Made by a program: the position numbers and the translations under genes | The notes under the pieces: model-generated | The model's database searches: none | What the model was told of the DNA's origin: nothing | The model's input: the letters and a program-made list of their open reading frames with translations, nothing else | Origin: Curtobacterium sp. PhB115 | GTDB lineage: Bacteria > Actinomycetota > Actinomycetes > Actinomycetales > Microbacteriaceae | NCBI RefSeq assembly: GCF_003752025.1 | Contig: NZ_RJKR01000005.1 | Span: 1,052,491-1,116,490 of the forward strand | Reading direction: 5' to 3' | DNA length: 64,000 bases | Shown: positions 17,441 through 25,051 of the stretch, piece by piece | How the letters are laid out: every line of letters begins with the position of its first letter | Numbering within the stretch: position 1 is the first letter of the stretch

Positions 17441-18121
17441 TTACTTGATCTGCGCCGTGATGGTCGCGGTGCCGACGAGCAGGCCGCGCTTGACGGCGTC
17501 GGTGCCGAAGGTCTTGTTCAGCAGGCCGGCAGCGTCCTCGGACACGTGCACCGTGGTGCCGGTCAGGATCGCGTTGTCACCCTCGAGCTGGAGGGGCTTG
17601 AGGGAACCGCCCCAGAGCTCGAACAGGTACGCGTTCGACGCGGCGACCTTGCCGTTGACCAGGACGTCACCGTAGAGCTTGGACGAGCCCGGGTTCACGA
17701 CGAAGTTCTCCAGCGTCACCGTGGTGTCGCCGGCCTTCAGGGTCAGACCCGAGTCGTCGTGGTTCAGCAGGCCCTGCACGTACGGGCGGTAGTTGCCGTC
17801 CGGCGACCAGTACGTGACCGACCCGGCGGTGATCGGGAACGACACCGAACCGTCAGCGAGGGTCGCGTCGCCGGAGACACCCGGGGTGAGCTTCAGGGCG
17901 GTGAGGGCGTCGGTGAAGCCGGAGTCGAGCTTCACGGCGGTCGAGCCACCGAGGACCTCGGGCACCGAAGCGACCGGCGCGGGGATCTTCGACGAGGACG
18001 ACGACACGGTGTGCACCGTCGGGGTGGAGGCCTGCGCGGCGGAGACGCCGAACGCGGCGCCACCGAGCACCAGGGCACCGGTCGTGGCGAGGGTGATGGA
18101 GGTCTTCAGGCTCTTGCGCAT
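17441..18121 (-). CDS. Secreted protein of unknown function
   Basis: A 226-residue exported protein. A textbook signal peptide (MRKSLKTS, hydrophobic ATTGALVLGGAAFGV, cleavage near AQA-S at about residue 32) leads to a Ser-rich linker and a mainly beta domain with VSFPITAGSVTYWSPDG, VQGLLNHDDSGLTLKAG, LENFVVNPGSSKLYGDV and a final LNKTFGTDAV. The layout resembles a widespread actinobacterial family of unassigned secreted proteins and slightly recalls HtaA haem-binding domains, but I cannot confirm that. AAAGGACTG precedes the ATG in an AT-richer leader. Confidence 0.82.
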   Translation of the reverse strand: MRKSLKTSITLATTGALVLGGAAFGVSAAQASTPTVHTVSSSSSKIPAPVASVPEVLGGSTAVKLDSGFTDALTALKLTPGVSGDATLADGSVSFPITAGSVTYWSPDGNYRPYVQGLLNHDDSGLTLKAGDTTVTLENFVVNPGSSKLYGDVLVNGKVAASNAYLFELWGGSLKPLQLEGDNAILTGTTVHVSEDAAGLLNKTFGTDAVKRGLLVGTATITAQIK

Positions 18122-18306
18122 GATTTTTCAGTCCTTTGCTGTGTGGGCACTCCGGCCGGCGGCCGACGTAGCTCCTGTGCGTACGCTGAATACCGGCCGA
18201 GTTTGACCGGAGAGCGCCCTGGGCTTTTGCCCTGTGCAACTCATTCGGCACCCCGGCCCGAACGGTTTGGAAGTTCTTTTCTGGGGCGCTCCGATGCCGG
18301 GTTTCG

Positions 18307-18312
18307 TACCGT
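18307..18312 (+). promoter_or_regulatory. -10 box TACCGT for leaderless phosphoketolase gene
   Basis: TACCGT is followed by GGGGGC and the ATG at 18319. Confidence 0.5.
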
Positions 18313-18318
18313 GGGGGC

Positions 18319-20775
18319 ATGTCCCCAGCACACCTCCCGACCACCGACCGACTCCGGGCGATCGACGCGTGGTGGCGCGCCGCCAACTACCTGACGGTCG
18401 GGCAGATCTACCTGCTGGACAATCCGCTGCTCTCACGGCCCATCGAGCCCGACGACGTCAAGCCGCGGCTGCTCGGACACTGGGGCACCTCGCCCGCACT
18501 GAACCTCGTCTACGCGCACTGCAACGCGCTCATCGCCGAGACCGGTCGCGAGTTCCTCTACATCTGCGGGCCAGGGCACGGCGGCCCCGCGATGAACGCG
18601 AACGCGTGGCTCGACGGCACGTGGGGGGAGCTCTACCAGGACGACGACCTCCAGCGCTTCTTCCGGCAGTTCTCGTTCCCGGGCGGGATCCCCTCCCACG
18701 CCGCACCGGAGACCCCTGGCTCGATCAACGAGGGCGGCGAGCTCGGGTACTCCCTCGCCCACGCGTACGGCGCAGCACTCGACAACCCCGACCTCGTCGT
18801 GGCCTGCGTCGTCGGCGACGGCGAAGCGGAGACCGGCCCCCTCGCCGGCTCCTGGCAGGCACACACGTTCCTCGACCCGGTGTCCGACGGCGCCGTGTTG
18901 CCGATCCTCAACCTCAACGGGTGGAAGATCGCGAACCCGACGATCCTCGCGCGCATCCCCGACGAAGACCTCACGTCGTACTTCCGCGGGCTCGGCTACG
19001 ACCCGATCGTGGTCGACTCCTCCCGGGTCGGCGACGACCCCTACGCGGTGCACGCCCTCTTCGACGGTGCGCTCCGCCGGGCACTCGCCGGGATCGACGA
19101 CATCCAGGCCGCGGCACGGGCGCAGGCAGCACGTGCGGCAGCGGGGCAGCCCGCCGGTGCCGCCGACCTCCGTCCGCGCTGGCCGATGATCGTACTCCGG
19201 ACCCCGAAGGGATGGACCGGCCCGAAGGAGGTCGACGGCGAGCGGGTCGAGGGAACCTTCCGCGCGCACCAGGTCCCGCTGCCGGGGGTGCGCGAGAACG
19301 ACGAGCACCGCGCCCAGCTCGAGGAGTGGATGTGGTCCTACCGACCGGACGAGCTCTTCGACGAGGACGGCCACCCGGTCGGGATCATGACGACCATCCG
19401 GCCCACCGGCGACGAGCGGATGAGCGCCACCCCGCACGCGAACGGCGGGCGGATCCGCACCGCGCTCGACCGGCCGTCGATCGACGACCACGGGGTCCCC
19501 GCCGGCACGACCGCGTCCGCCACCGGCACCCTCGGACCGTGGCTCGCCGCGCTCATCGAACGGAACGGCTCGACCTTCCGGCTGTTCGGTCCGGACGAGA
19601 CCGTCTCGAACAAGCTCGACGCCGTGTTCGACGTGACCTCGCGGGTGTGGCGGGCGCAGCGCACGGCCGACGACGAGCACCTCTCCGCTCGGGGCCGGGT
19701 GACCGAGGTGCTGTCCGAGCACCTACTCGAGGGGATGCTCGAGGGCTACGTGCTCTCCGGCCGGCACGGGATCCTCAACACGTACGAGGCGTTCGCGCAC
19801 ATCATCGACTCGATGGTCGGCCAGTACGCGAAGTGGCTCGAGTCCTCGACCGGCATCGACTGGCGCGCGCCGGTGGCGAACCTGTCGATCCTGCTGTCGT
19901 CGCACGTCTGGCGGCAGGACCACAACGGCTTCTCCCACCAGGACCCGGGCTTCCTCGACGTCGTCGCGTCCAAGCAGCAGGACCTCGTGCGGATCAAGCT
20001 CCCCGCCGACGCGAACACCCTGCTCGCCGTCGCCGCGCACGCACTCGAGACCACCGACCGCATCGAGGTGATCGTCGCCGGCAAGCACCCGGAACCGGTG
20101 TTCCTGTCCCTCGAGGACGCGAAGGCGCACGCCGACGCCGGACTCGGGGTCTGGGCGTGGGCCGGTACCGAGGAGACCGTCGGTCGCGTCGACGTCGTCC
20201 TCGCCTCCGCCGGTGACGTGCCCACGGTCGAGGCCGTCGCCGCCGCGGACCTCATCCGCAAGCACGCGCCCGACGTCGGTGTGCGGGTGCTCAACGTCGT
20301 CGACCTCCTGGCGCTCGGCGACCCCCGGAAGCACGAGCACCCGATCCCGGACGACGAGTACGACGAGCTCTTCCTGCCGGGGACGCCCACCGTCTTCGCC
20401 TTCCACGGGTACCCGTCACTCGTCCACCAGCTCACCTACCGGCGGCACGGGCACGACGACCTGCACGTGCACGGGTTCCTCGAGCAGGGCACCACGACGT
20501 CGCCGTTCGACATGCTCATCCGGAACGAGATGGACCGGTTCGCCCTGGCGCACGACGCCCTGACGCGGGTCGACGCCGACGCGCACGCTGACCTGCTGAC
20601 CAAGCTGTCCGAGGCCCGTGATGCTGCACGCACCTACGCGTACACGAAGGGCGAGGACCACCCGTCCCTCGAGGGCTGGGAGTTCGCGGGCTGGCCGCAG
20701 GACGAGCCGGCGTCCGGCGGGACCGGGGGCGACCCGGGCGCCGGTGAGACGGAGGGCGCGGCTCCCGGGAACTGA
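18319..20775 (+). CDS. xfp: Phosphoketolase (xylulose-5-P/fructose-6-P)
   Basis: An 818-residue thiamine-diphosphate enzyme splitting xylulose 5-phosphate (and often fructose 6-phosphate) with phosphate into acetyl-phosphate and a triose or tetrose phosphate. Family landmarks: LLGHWGTSPALNLVYAH, ICGPGHGGPAMNANAWLDG, GDGEAETGPLAGSW plus NLNGWKIANP (ThDP/Mg site), and later DHNGFSHQDPGF. The length fits the family; a Gly-rich 25-residue tail is extra. Its presence implies a phosphoketolase shunt. Monocistronic, with a hairpin about 40 bases downstream. Confidence 0.93.
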   Translation: MSPAHLPTTDRLRAIDAWWRAANYLTVGQIYLLDNPLLSRPIEPDDVKPRLLGHWGTSPALNLVYAHCNALIAETGREFLYICGPGHGGPAMNANAWLDGTWGELYQDDDLQRFFRQFSFPGGIPSHAAPETPGSINEGGELGYSLAHAYGAALDNPDLVVACVVGDGEAETGPLAGSWQAHTFLDPVSDGAVLPILNLNGWKIANPTILARIPDEDLTSYFRGLGYDPIVVDSSRVGDDPYAVHALFDGALRRALAGIDDIQAAARAQAARAAAGQPAGAADLRPRWPMIVLRTPKGWTGPKEVDGERVEGTFRAHQVPLPGVRENDEHRAQLEEWMWSYRPDELFDEDGHPVGIMTTIRPTGDERMSATPHANGGRIRTALDRPSIDDHGVPAGTTASATGTLGPWLAALIERNGSTFRLFGPDETVSNKLDAVFDVTSRVWRAQRTADDEHLSARGRVTEVLSEHLLEGMLEGYVLSGRHGILNTYEAFAHIIDSMVGQYAKWLESSTGIDWRAPVANLSILLSSHVWRQDHNGFSHQDPGFLDVVASKQQDLVRIKLPADANTLLAVAAHALETTDRIEVIVAGKHPEPVFLSLEDAKAHADAGLGVWAWAGTEETVGRVDVVLASAGDVPTVEAVAAADLIRKHAPDVGVRVLNVVDLLALGDPRKHEHPIPDDEYDELFLPGTPTVFAFHGYPSLVHQLTYRRHGHDDLHVHGFLEQGTTTSPFDMLIRNEMDRFALAHDALTRVDADAHADLLTKLSEARDAARTYAYTKGEDHPSLEGWEFAGWPQDEPASGGTGGDPGAGETEGAAPGN

Positions 20776-20816
20776 CGCACTTCCTCCACAGCCAGGAGGC
20801 CCGCCATGCTCTCCAC

Positions 20817-20849
20817 AGGACCGGTCACGCTCGACGCGTGGCCGGTCCT
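20817..20849 (+). terminator. Hairpin terminator after phosphoketolase
   Basis: Arms 20817-20829 and 20837-20849 (13 bp, one mismatch) with a 7-base loop, about 40 bases past the phosphoketolase stop. Confidence 0.65.
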
Positions 20850-20869
20850 CCGGCGTCAGGCTGATCCTC

Positions 20870-21003
20870 ATGGAAGTCGGATGGATGAGCGCGGTCGTGT
20901 CGGCCCTCAGCGCCTTCGTCGCGGTCGGCGCATCGGTCACGAGCGGCAGGAGCGCGCCCGCGCGCGGAAGCTCCGGTACGAGGCGTCGTTCGGCGAGCAC
21001 TGA
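20870..21003 (+). pseudogene. Small membrane-protein gene split by a one-base frameshift (candidate)
   Basis: From ATG 20870 the frame reads MEVGWMSAVVSALSAFVAVG, a good membrane helix, then degenerates. In the neighbouring frame the codons at about 20944-21003 read RQERARARKLRYEASFGEH and stop. Joined, they give a typical 45-residue helix plus charged tail as seen in many small actinobacterial proteins. A one-base deletion near 20940 (mutation or sequencing error) would explain it. No strong ribosome binding site. Uncertain. Confidence 0.35.
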
Positions 21004-21036
21004 ACCGACGCCCTGCAGGCCTGCCACGCTGGGACG

Positions 21037-21720
21037 GTGACCGACCTCGTGATCCCGGCCCCGAGCCTCCCGACCGTCCCCGTCGCGACCGGCGGCCGAT
21101 TCCCGGTCCGACGCGTGTTCTGCGTCGGACGGAACTACGCCGCGCACGCGCGGGAGATGGGACACGATCCGGACCGCGAACCGCCCTTCTTCTTCGCCAA
21201 GCCCGCGGACGCCGTGGTCGTCGACGGTGCCGACACCCCGTACCCGTCGCTGACCGAGCAGCTCGAGCACGAGGTCGAACTCGTCGTGGCGATCGGGACG
21301 GGCGGCACCGACATCACGGCGGCGGACGCCCTCGACCACGTGTGGGGGTACGCGGTGGGGATCGACCTCACCCGGCGGGACCTGCAAGCCGAGGCGAAGC
21401 GGCTCGGACGGCCGTGGGACACCGCGAAGGGCTTCGACTCCTCGGCGCCGATCGGCGCGATCACACCGGCGGCGGGGGTCGACCCGACCTCGGGGGCGAT
21501 CGAGTTGACCGTCGACGGGGAGCGGCGACAGGCCGGGGACCTCGCCGACCAGATCTGGTCCGTGGCGGAGACCATCGCCGCGTTGTCCCGGTTCGTGGCC
21601 CTCGCGCCGGGCGACCTGCTGATGACCGGTACGCCGGACGGGGTCGGCGTCCTCGAGCGCGGCCAGTCGGTCACCTGGACGATCTGCGGGGTGGGTTCGG
21701 TCACGACCCGCATCGTCTGA
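21037..21720 (+). CDS. Fumarylacetoacetate hydrolase family protein (fumarylpyruvate hydrolase-like)
   Basis: A 227-residue FAH-fold protein that cleaves or decarboxylates beta-diketo acids with Mg2+. [18 protein letters not shown] near the N-terminus, [12 protein letters not shown] (Glu metal ligands), [27 protein letters not shown] and [11 protein letters not shown] all match the short FAHD1/fumarylpyruvate-hydrolase branch. It starts at GTG 21037. It stands alone, so assignment to gentisate, homoprotocatechuate or oxaloacetate metabolism is open. Confidence 0.9.
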   Translation: MTDLVIPAPSLPTVPVATGGRFPVRRVFCVGRNYAAHAREMGHDPDREPPFFFAKPADAVVVDGADTPYPSLTEQLEHEVELVVAIGTGGTDITAADALDHVWGYAVGIDLTRRDLQAEAKRLGRPWDTAKGFDSSAPIGAITPAAGVDPTSGAIELTVDGERRQAGDLADQIWSVAETIAALSRFVALAPGDLLMTGTPDGVGVLERGQSVTWTICGVGSVTTRIV

Positions 21721-21881
21721 GCCGCGCGCCCGCGTTTCGGCCGTGTGACCGCCGACTGGGAGCGCTCGCAGCCGCGCAGAGTACTCCTGACCTGACGTCG
21801 AGTGGGGCACACGACGTCCAGACACGGGGCTGGCGGGTCACGACAGGGTGGCGTCGGTCGCGGGACAACGGAGGTACGGCC

Positions 21882-22850
21882 GTGCAGGAACACGATCTGC
21901 TCGCGACGTCCTGGACATGGGCCGGCGACGGGAGCATCCGCGAGCGCGTCCACGCCGTCGGCGCAGCCGGGTTCGCCGGGCTGTCGCTGTCGCTCGACGA
22001 CCTCCACGAGGTCCGTGCGACGACCGGGTTCCCCGAACTCCGACGCATGCTCGACGGTGCCGGCATCGTGTGGGTCCAGCTCGGACCACTCGACCGGTGG
22101 TGGACGTGCCCGAGCCGGACCTCCGACGAGTCGGACGCCGACCGCGGGGTCGTGCTCGAAGCAGCAGCGGCGCTCCGTGCGTGGCAGGTCGTCGTGCGCG
22201 CGGACACCTCGCTGCCCGGCGCCTCGCCGATCGCGATGGCCGACGACTGGAACGTGCTCGCCGGGCAGGCCGAGGGCGTCGGTGCCCAGCTCGTGCTCGA
22301 GCCCGAGCCGTGGTCGAACCTGCCGACGGTGGAGCGGGCGTCGCGCTTCGTCGCCACCGCTGGCCACCCGAACGGCGGGCTGCTCCTCGACGCCATGCAC
22401 GCCCTGCGTGGTGGGTCGACGCTGGCCTCCATCCGTCAGGGTGTCTCGCCGGTCACGTTGGCGGCCGTCGAGCTCAGCGACGGTCTCCTCCACACGCCCG
22501 CCGGCATGACCCTCGCCGAGGAGTCGCGTGAGGCGCGGTACCTCCCCGGAGCCGGGGCATGGGACCTGCCGGGGTTCGTCCGGATCGTCCGTGAACTGGG
22601 CTTCGACGAGCCGTGGGGTGTCGAGGTCCGGACGCCAGGGCACCGTGCGATGCCCGTCGCCGACGGCTTGCGGATGGCCGCGGCCGCGACCCGCGCCGTG
22701 CTCGACGCGGCGGACGCGTTCGGCACCCCGGCCGTGCCGGCGATGCCGTCGAGCCCTGCGCCGACCTCCGCCGTCGACTTCGAGCCGCCGCACGGCCGCC
22801 CGCACGACGGCGTGCGTCGTCGGGATGCCGGCTCAGGGACCCCCGCGTAG
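21882..22850 (+). CDS. Sugar phosphate isomerase/epimerase-like TIM-barrel protein
   Basis: A 322-residue protein of the xylose-isomerase-like TIM barrel group. Seen are an N-terminal AAGFAGLSLSLDDLHEVR segment, LVLEPEPWSNLPTVE (metal-binding Glu), GGLLLDAMHALRGGS (Asp and His) and LAAVELSDG and GVEVRTPGHR (Glu) strands. The last 50 residues are Pro/Ala-rich and probably disordered. GGAGG precedes the GTG at 21882. Neighbours do not indicate the substrate. Confidence 0.8.
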   Translation: MQEHDLLATSWTWAGDGSIRERVHAVGAAGFAGLSLSLDDLHEVRATTGFPELRRMLDGAGIVWVQLGPLDRWWTCPSRTSDESDADRGVVLEAAAALRAWQVVVRADTSLPGASPIAMADDWNVLAGQAEGVGAQLVLEPEPWSNLPTVERASRFVATAGHPNGGLLLDAMHALRGGSTLASIRQGVSPVTLAAVELSDGLLHTPAGMTLAEESREARYLPGAGAWDLPGFVRIVRELGFDEPWGVEVRTPGHRAMPVADGLRMAAAATRAVLDAADAFGTPAVPAMPSSPAPTSAVDFEPPHGRPHDGVRRRDAGSGTPA

Positions 22851-22853
22851 CGT
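22848..22853 (+). promoter_or_regulatory. -10 box TAGCGT overlapping the upstream stop codon
   Basis: TAGCGT, whose first three bases are the stop of the TIM-barrel gene, lies 7 bases before the ATG at 22861. Confidence 0.4.
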
Positions 22854-22860
22854 CCGGTCC

Positions 22861-23034
22861 ATGACGGATCACGCAGCCAACGACGACCTCCTCCGCCGCT
22901 CGCAGGAGTCCATCGACGACGCCAAGGCCGCCGCGGCCGAGGTCGTCGAGCCGGAAGAGGACGAGCTCATCGACCAGGACGTGCCAGCGGCCGACGACGC
23001 CGAGCCCGCCGACGGCCCCGCTCCTGCCCCCTGA
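22861..23034 (+). CDS. Small acidic protein
   Basis: A 57-residue very acidic protein (MTDHAANDDLLRRSQESIDD, then EEDELIDQDVPAADDAEPAD) with no cysteines or hydrophobic helix. It begins 10 bases after the TIM-barrel gene and converges on the Asp23-like operon. It probably stays soluble and largely disordered. No family recognised. Confidence 0.65.
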   Translation: MTDHAANDDLLRRSQESIDDAKAAAAEVVEPEEDELIDQDVPAADDAEPADGPAPAP

Positions 23035-23051
23035 CGGACGCGTGCTCGGGC

Positions 23052-23381
23052 TCAGACGATCTCGACGACGCGGACGGTGACGTCCGTCGGACGGCTGCCG
23101 AGCAACGGCTCGGCAGCCGTGACCACCGCGTCGCGGACGGCCCGGACCACGGCGACCAACGGGGTCGAGCGCTCCGAGGTCACGACGACCCGGATCCGCG
23201 GGCCGTCCGAACGCTGCTGCACGAGGACCGCCCCGCCGTCCGCCGGGATGTCCATGACCGAGCGCACGTCGCGCACCAGGGTCGCGAGACCCGGCCCCGG
23301 CGGCAGGACGGTGCGGACACCGGGGACGTCGAGCACGACGGCGGTGAGGGCGCGGGAGACCGCTCGCAGGTCGGTGGTCAC
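23052..23381 (-). CDS. Asp23/Gls24-like protein, short paralogue
   Basis: A 109-residue protein with DRTPVR-free alpha/beta pattern: GVRTVLPPGPGLATLVRDVRSVM, then VQQRSDGPRIRVVVTSERSTPLVAVVRAVRDAV and a final TDVTVRVVEIV strand, matching the core of Asp23/Gls24 envelope-stress proteins. Its ATG overlaps the stop of the longer paralogue by four bases. Third gene of an operon headed by an ECF sigma factor. Confidence 0.65.
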   Translation of the reverse strand: MTTDLRAVSRALTAVVLDVPGVRTVLPPGPGLATLVRDVRSVMDIPADGGAVLVQQRSDGPRIRVVVTSERSTPLVAVVRAVRDAVVTAAEPLLGSRPTDVTVRVVEIV

Positions 23382-23959
23382 GGTGTCCCCTCGATCATGA
23401 CGTCGACGACCCGGACGACGAGTGACCGGACGACGAACGGCGCGTGGGCGGCGAGCGCGTCGGCGACCCGTTCGCGCAGCACGTCGGCGCGGGCCGTGAC
23501 CGAGGCGTCCACGGAAACCACGATCGTGATCTCCACGTCGACCGGGCCGCCGGGGACGGCGACGTCGCCCGTGAAGCGGGTCCGGCGGACGAAGACGCCG
23601 GGGACCTCGTCGCCGAGCGACCGCACCAGGCCACGGAGCGCACCCTCGGTGACCACCAGCCGACTGGCGGGGTCGTCGTCGGGCACGGGGATGTCGCGTC
23701 CGGCGTGCGCGGTCGTCCGGATCGAGGCGAGCACCGCGGTGATCCAGGCCTCGTCACGTGCCCGCACGGCGTCACCGACCCCGGTGTCGAGCAGGTCCCG
23801 GCACGCTGCACGCAGCGACTCGAGCCGTACCAGTGCCGCGGCGGCTTCGTGGTCGTCCTCGATGTCGTCGCGCACCGGGGTGCGATCGGCGTCCAGGTAG
23901 TCGGACAGCTCGTCCAGCGTGAAGGCGCCGTAGCGGTCCTCGACGTCGTCGTCGTTCAT
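23378..23959 (-). CDS. Asp23/Gls24-like protein with anti-sigma-like N-terminus
   Basis: A 193-residue protein. The N-terminal 60 residues (FTLDELSDYLDADRTPVRDD then HEAAAALVRLESLRAACRDLL) look like the helical DELSxYLDGEL... start of anti-sigma factors, without Cys/His zinc ligands. The C-terminal about 110 residues (GALRGLVRSLGDEVPGVFVRR, VDVEITIVVSVDASVTARADVLRERV, VRVVDVMIEG) resemble the Asp23 domain. It overlaps the ECF sigma gene upstream and the short paralogue downstream by four bases each. It is a good candidate for the cognate anti-sigma factor, which is inference. Confidence 0.65.
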   Translation of the reverse strand: MNDDDVEDRYGAFTLDELSDYLDADRTPVRDDIEDDHEAAAALVRLESLRAACRDLLDTGVGDAVRARDEAWITAVLASIRTTAHAGRDIPVPDDDPASRLVVTEGALRGLVRSLGDEVPGVFVRRTRFTGDVAVPGGPVDVEITIVVSVDASVTARADVLRERVADALAAHAPFVVRSLVVRVVDVMIEGTP

Positions 23960-24570
23960 CGCCACCCCTCCATCTGCTCGACCACTCGCCGCCGCGCACG
24001 CGCGAGCAGCCCCCGAACCGTCGCGGCGGACAACCCCGTCGCCTCGGCGATCTCCGCGTACGGCGCCCCACCGATCTCCCGCATCACCCAGACCGCACGC
24101 TGTGCGTCCGGGAGAGCCTGCACGATACGCGCGAGTTCCCGCACCTGCATCCGGGCGGCGACCACGTCGTCGACGGGACGGTCGTCGACGGGGTCGACCA
24201 CGGCCTCCAGGTCGGCGTGGGGGTGCCGTCCGCGCAGGCGGTCGAGCGCCTTGTTCGCGGCGATCCGGAACAACCAGTTGCGCACGCGCTCCGGGTCCTC
24301 GACCCGGTCGATCCGCTGCCACGCCTGCAGTGCGGCCTCTTGCACGGCGTCGTCGGCCTCGCCGTCCCCGTGCCCGAGGATCCGCGCGGCGTAGGCCCGC
24401 ATGTGCGGACCGTACCGGCGGATGAGCACACCGAACGCCGCGGTGTCGCCGTCGGCGCTCCGCTCGACGAGGGAGGCGTCCGACAGGGCCGCCAGGGCCT
24501 CGTCGCTGGACAGGTGGTGCTCCTCTGCGCGGATCTCGGTTCTTCGTGTGACGAATCGCTCGCTCGTCAC
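23956..24570 (-). CDS. ECF-type RNA polymerase sigma factor
   Basis: A 204-residue sigma-70 family ECF factor. Region 2 (about residues 45-115) contains FGVLIRRYGPHMRAYAARIL, DADDAVQEAALQAWQRI-like and NWLFRIAANKALDRLRG; region 4 (about 140-200) contains IVQALPDAQRAVWVMREIGG and YAEIAEATGLSAATVRGLLARARRRV. It starts with GTG and leads an operon with two Asp23-like genes, suggesting control of an envelope-stress response. Confidence 0.92.
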   Translation of the reverse strand: MTSERFVTRRTEIRAEEHHLSSDEALAALSDASLVERSADGDTAAFGVLIRRYGPHMRAYAARILGHGDGEADDAVQEAALQAWQRIDRVEDPERVRNWLFRIAANKALDRLRGRHPHADLEAVVDPVDDRPVDDVVAARMQVRELARIVQALPDAQRAVWVMREIGGAPYAEIAEATGLSAATVRGLLARARRRVVEQMEGWR

Positions 24571-24667
24571 GTCGTTAGTACGTGCCTACCAGGTGCATCT
24601 CGGTGTGCCTGGTGCGAGCGCGCCGTGGCCGGCCATCCCTGAACGGTCGGTCACGGTGCTTCGGCGG

Positions 24668-24702
24668 CGGCCCGTGCGTTCCCTGATCCGGCGCACGGGC
24701 CG
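24668..24702. terminator. 11-bp stem hairpin downstream of small gene
   Basis: Arms 24668-24678 and 24692-24702 are exact complements. Located 59 bases after the stop of the 51-residue protein gene on the minus strand. No T-tract. The rest of 24571-24760 shows no gene. Confidence 0.45.
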
Positions 24703-24760
24703 TCTTCTCCCCCGTGTCCGGCGGCCGAGACCGCAGCCGTCGTCGGCCCCGTCTGCTTCC

Positions 24761-24916
24761 CTACTCGTCGATCTCGTCGACGAGGAAGTCCGCGTACGTG
24801 ACCTCGGTCTCCCCGATGACCGCCCCCGGGTCGGCCGTTGTGTGCGGGACGTGATCTCCGGTGATCGCGACACGCTCCTCGGCCGTGAACGGTGGCAGGT
24901 ACTTGCTCGCGCTCAT
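24761..24916 (-). CDS. Small conserved-looking hypothetical protein
   Basis: A 51-residue soluble protein beginning MSASKYLPPFTAEERVAITG and ending in acidic VDEIDE. AAAGG sits upstream of the ATG at 24916. It lies alone between ligD and the ECF operon. The compact start (K-YLPPFTxEER) reads like a real small protein rather than noise, but I cannot name a family. Confidence 0.6.
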   Translation of the reverse strand: MSASKYLPPFTAEERVAITGDHVPHTTADPGAVIGETEVTYADFLVDEIDE

Positions 24917-24983
24917 CCCCGTGCCCTTTCGTCCCGGCGAAGGTAACAGCCACCGGGCGATCCGCAGGTGGCTCGTCCGGAAA

Positions 24984-25014
24984 CGTCCCCCGTTCGCGGG
25001 CCGGACGGGGGACG
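24984..25014 (-). terminator. Hairpin terminator after ligD
   Basis: Arms 24984-24992 and 25006-25014 (CGTCCCCCG/CGGGGGACG) are perfect; on the minus strand the stem is followed by TTT, 37 bases after the ligD stop. Confidence 0.7.
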
Positions 25015-25051
25015 GATGTTCGCCGCGGGCGGACCCCATGCGGATGCATGC

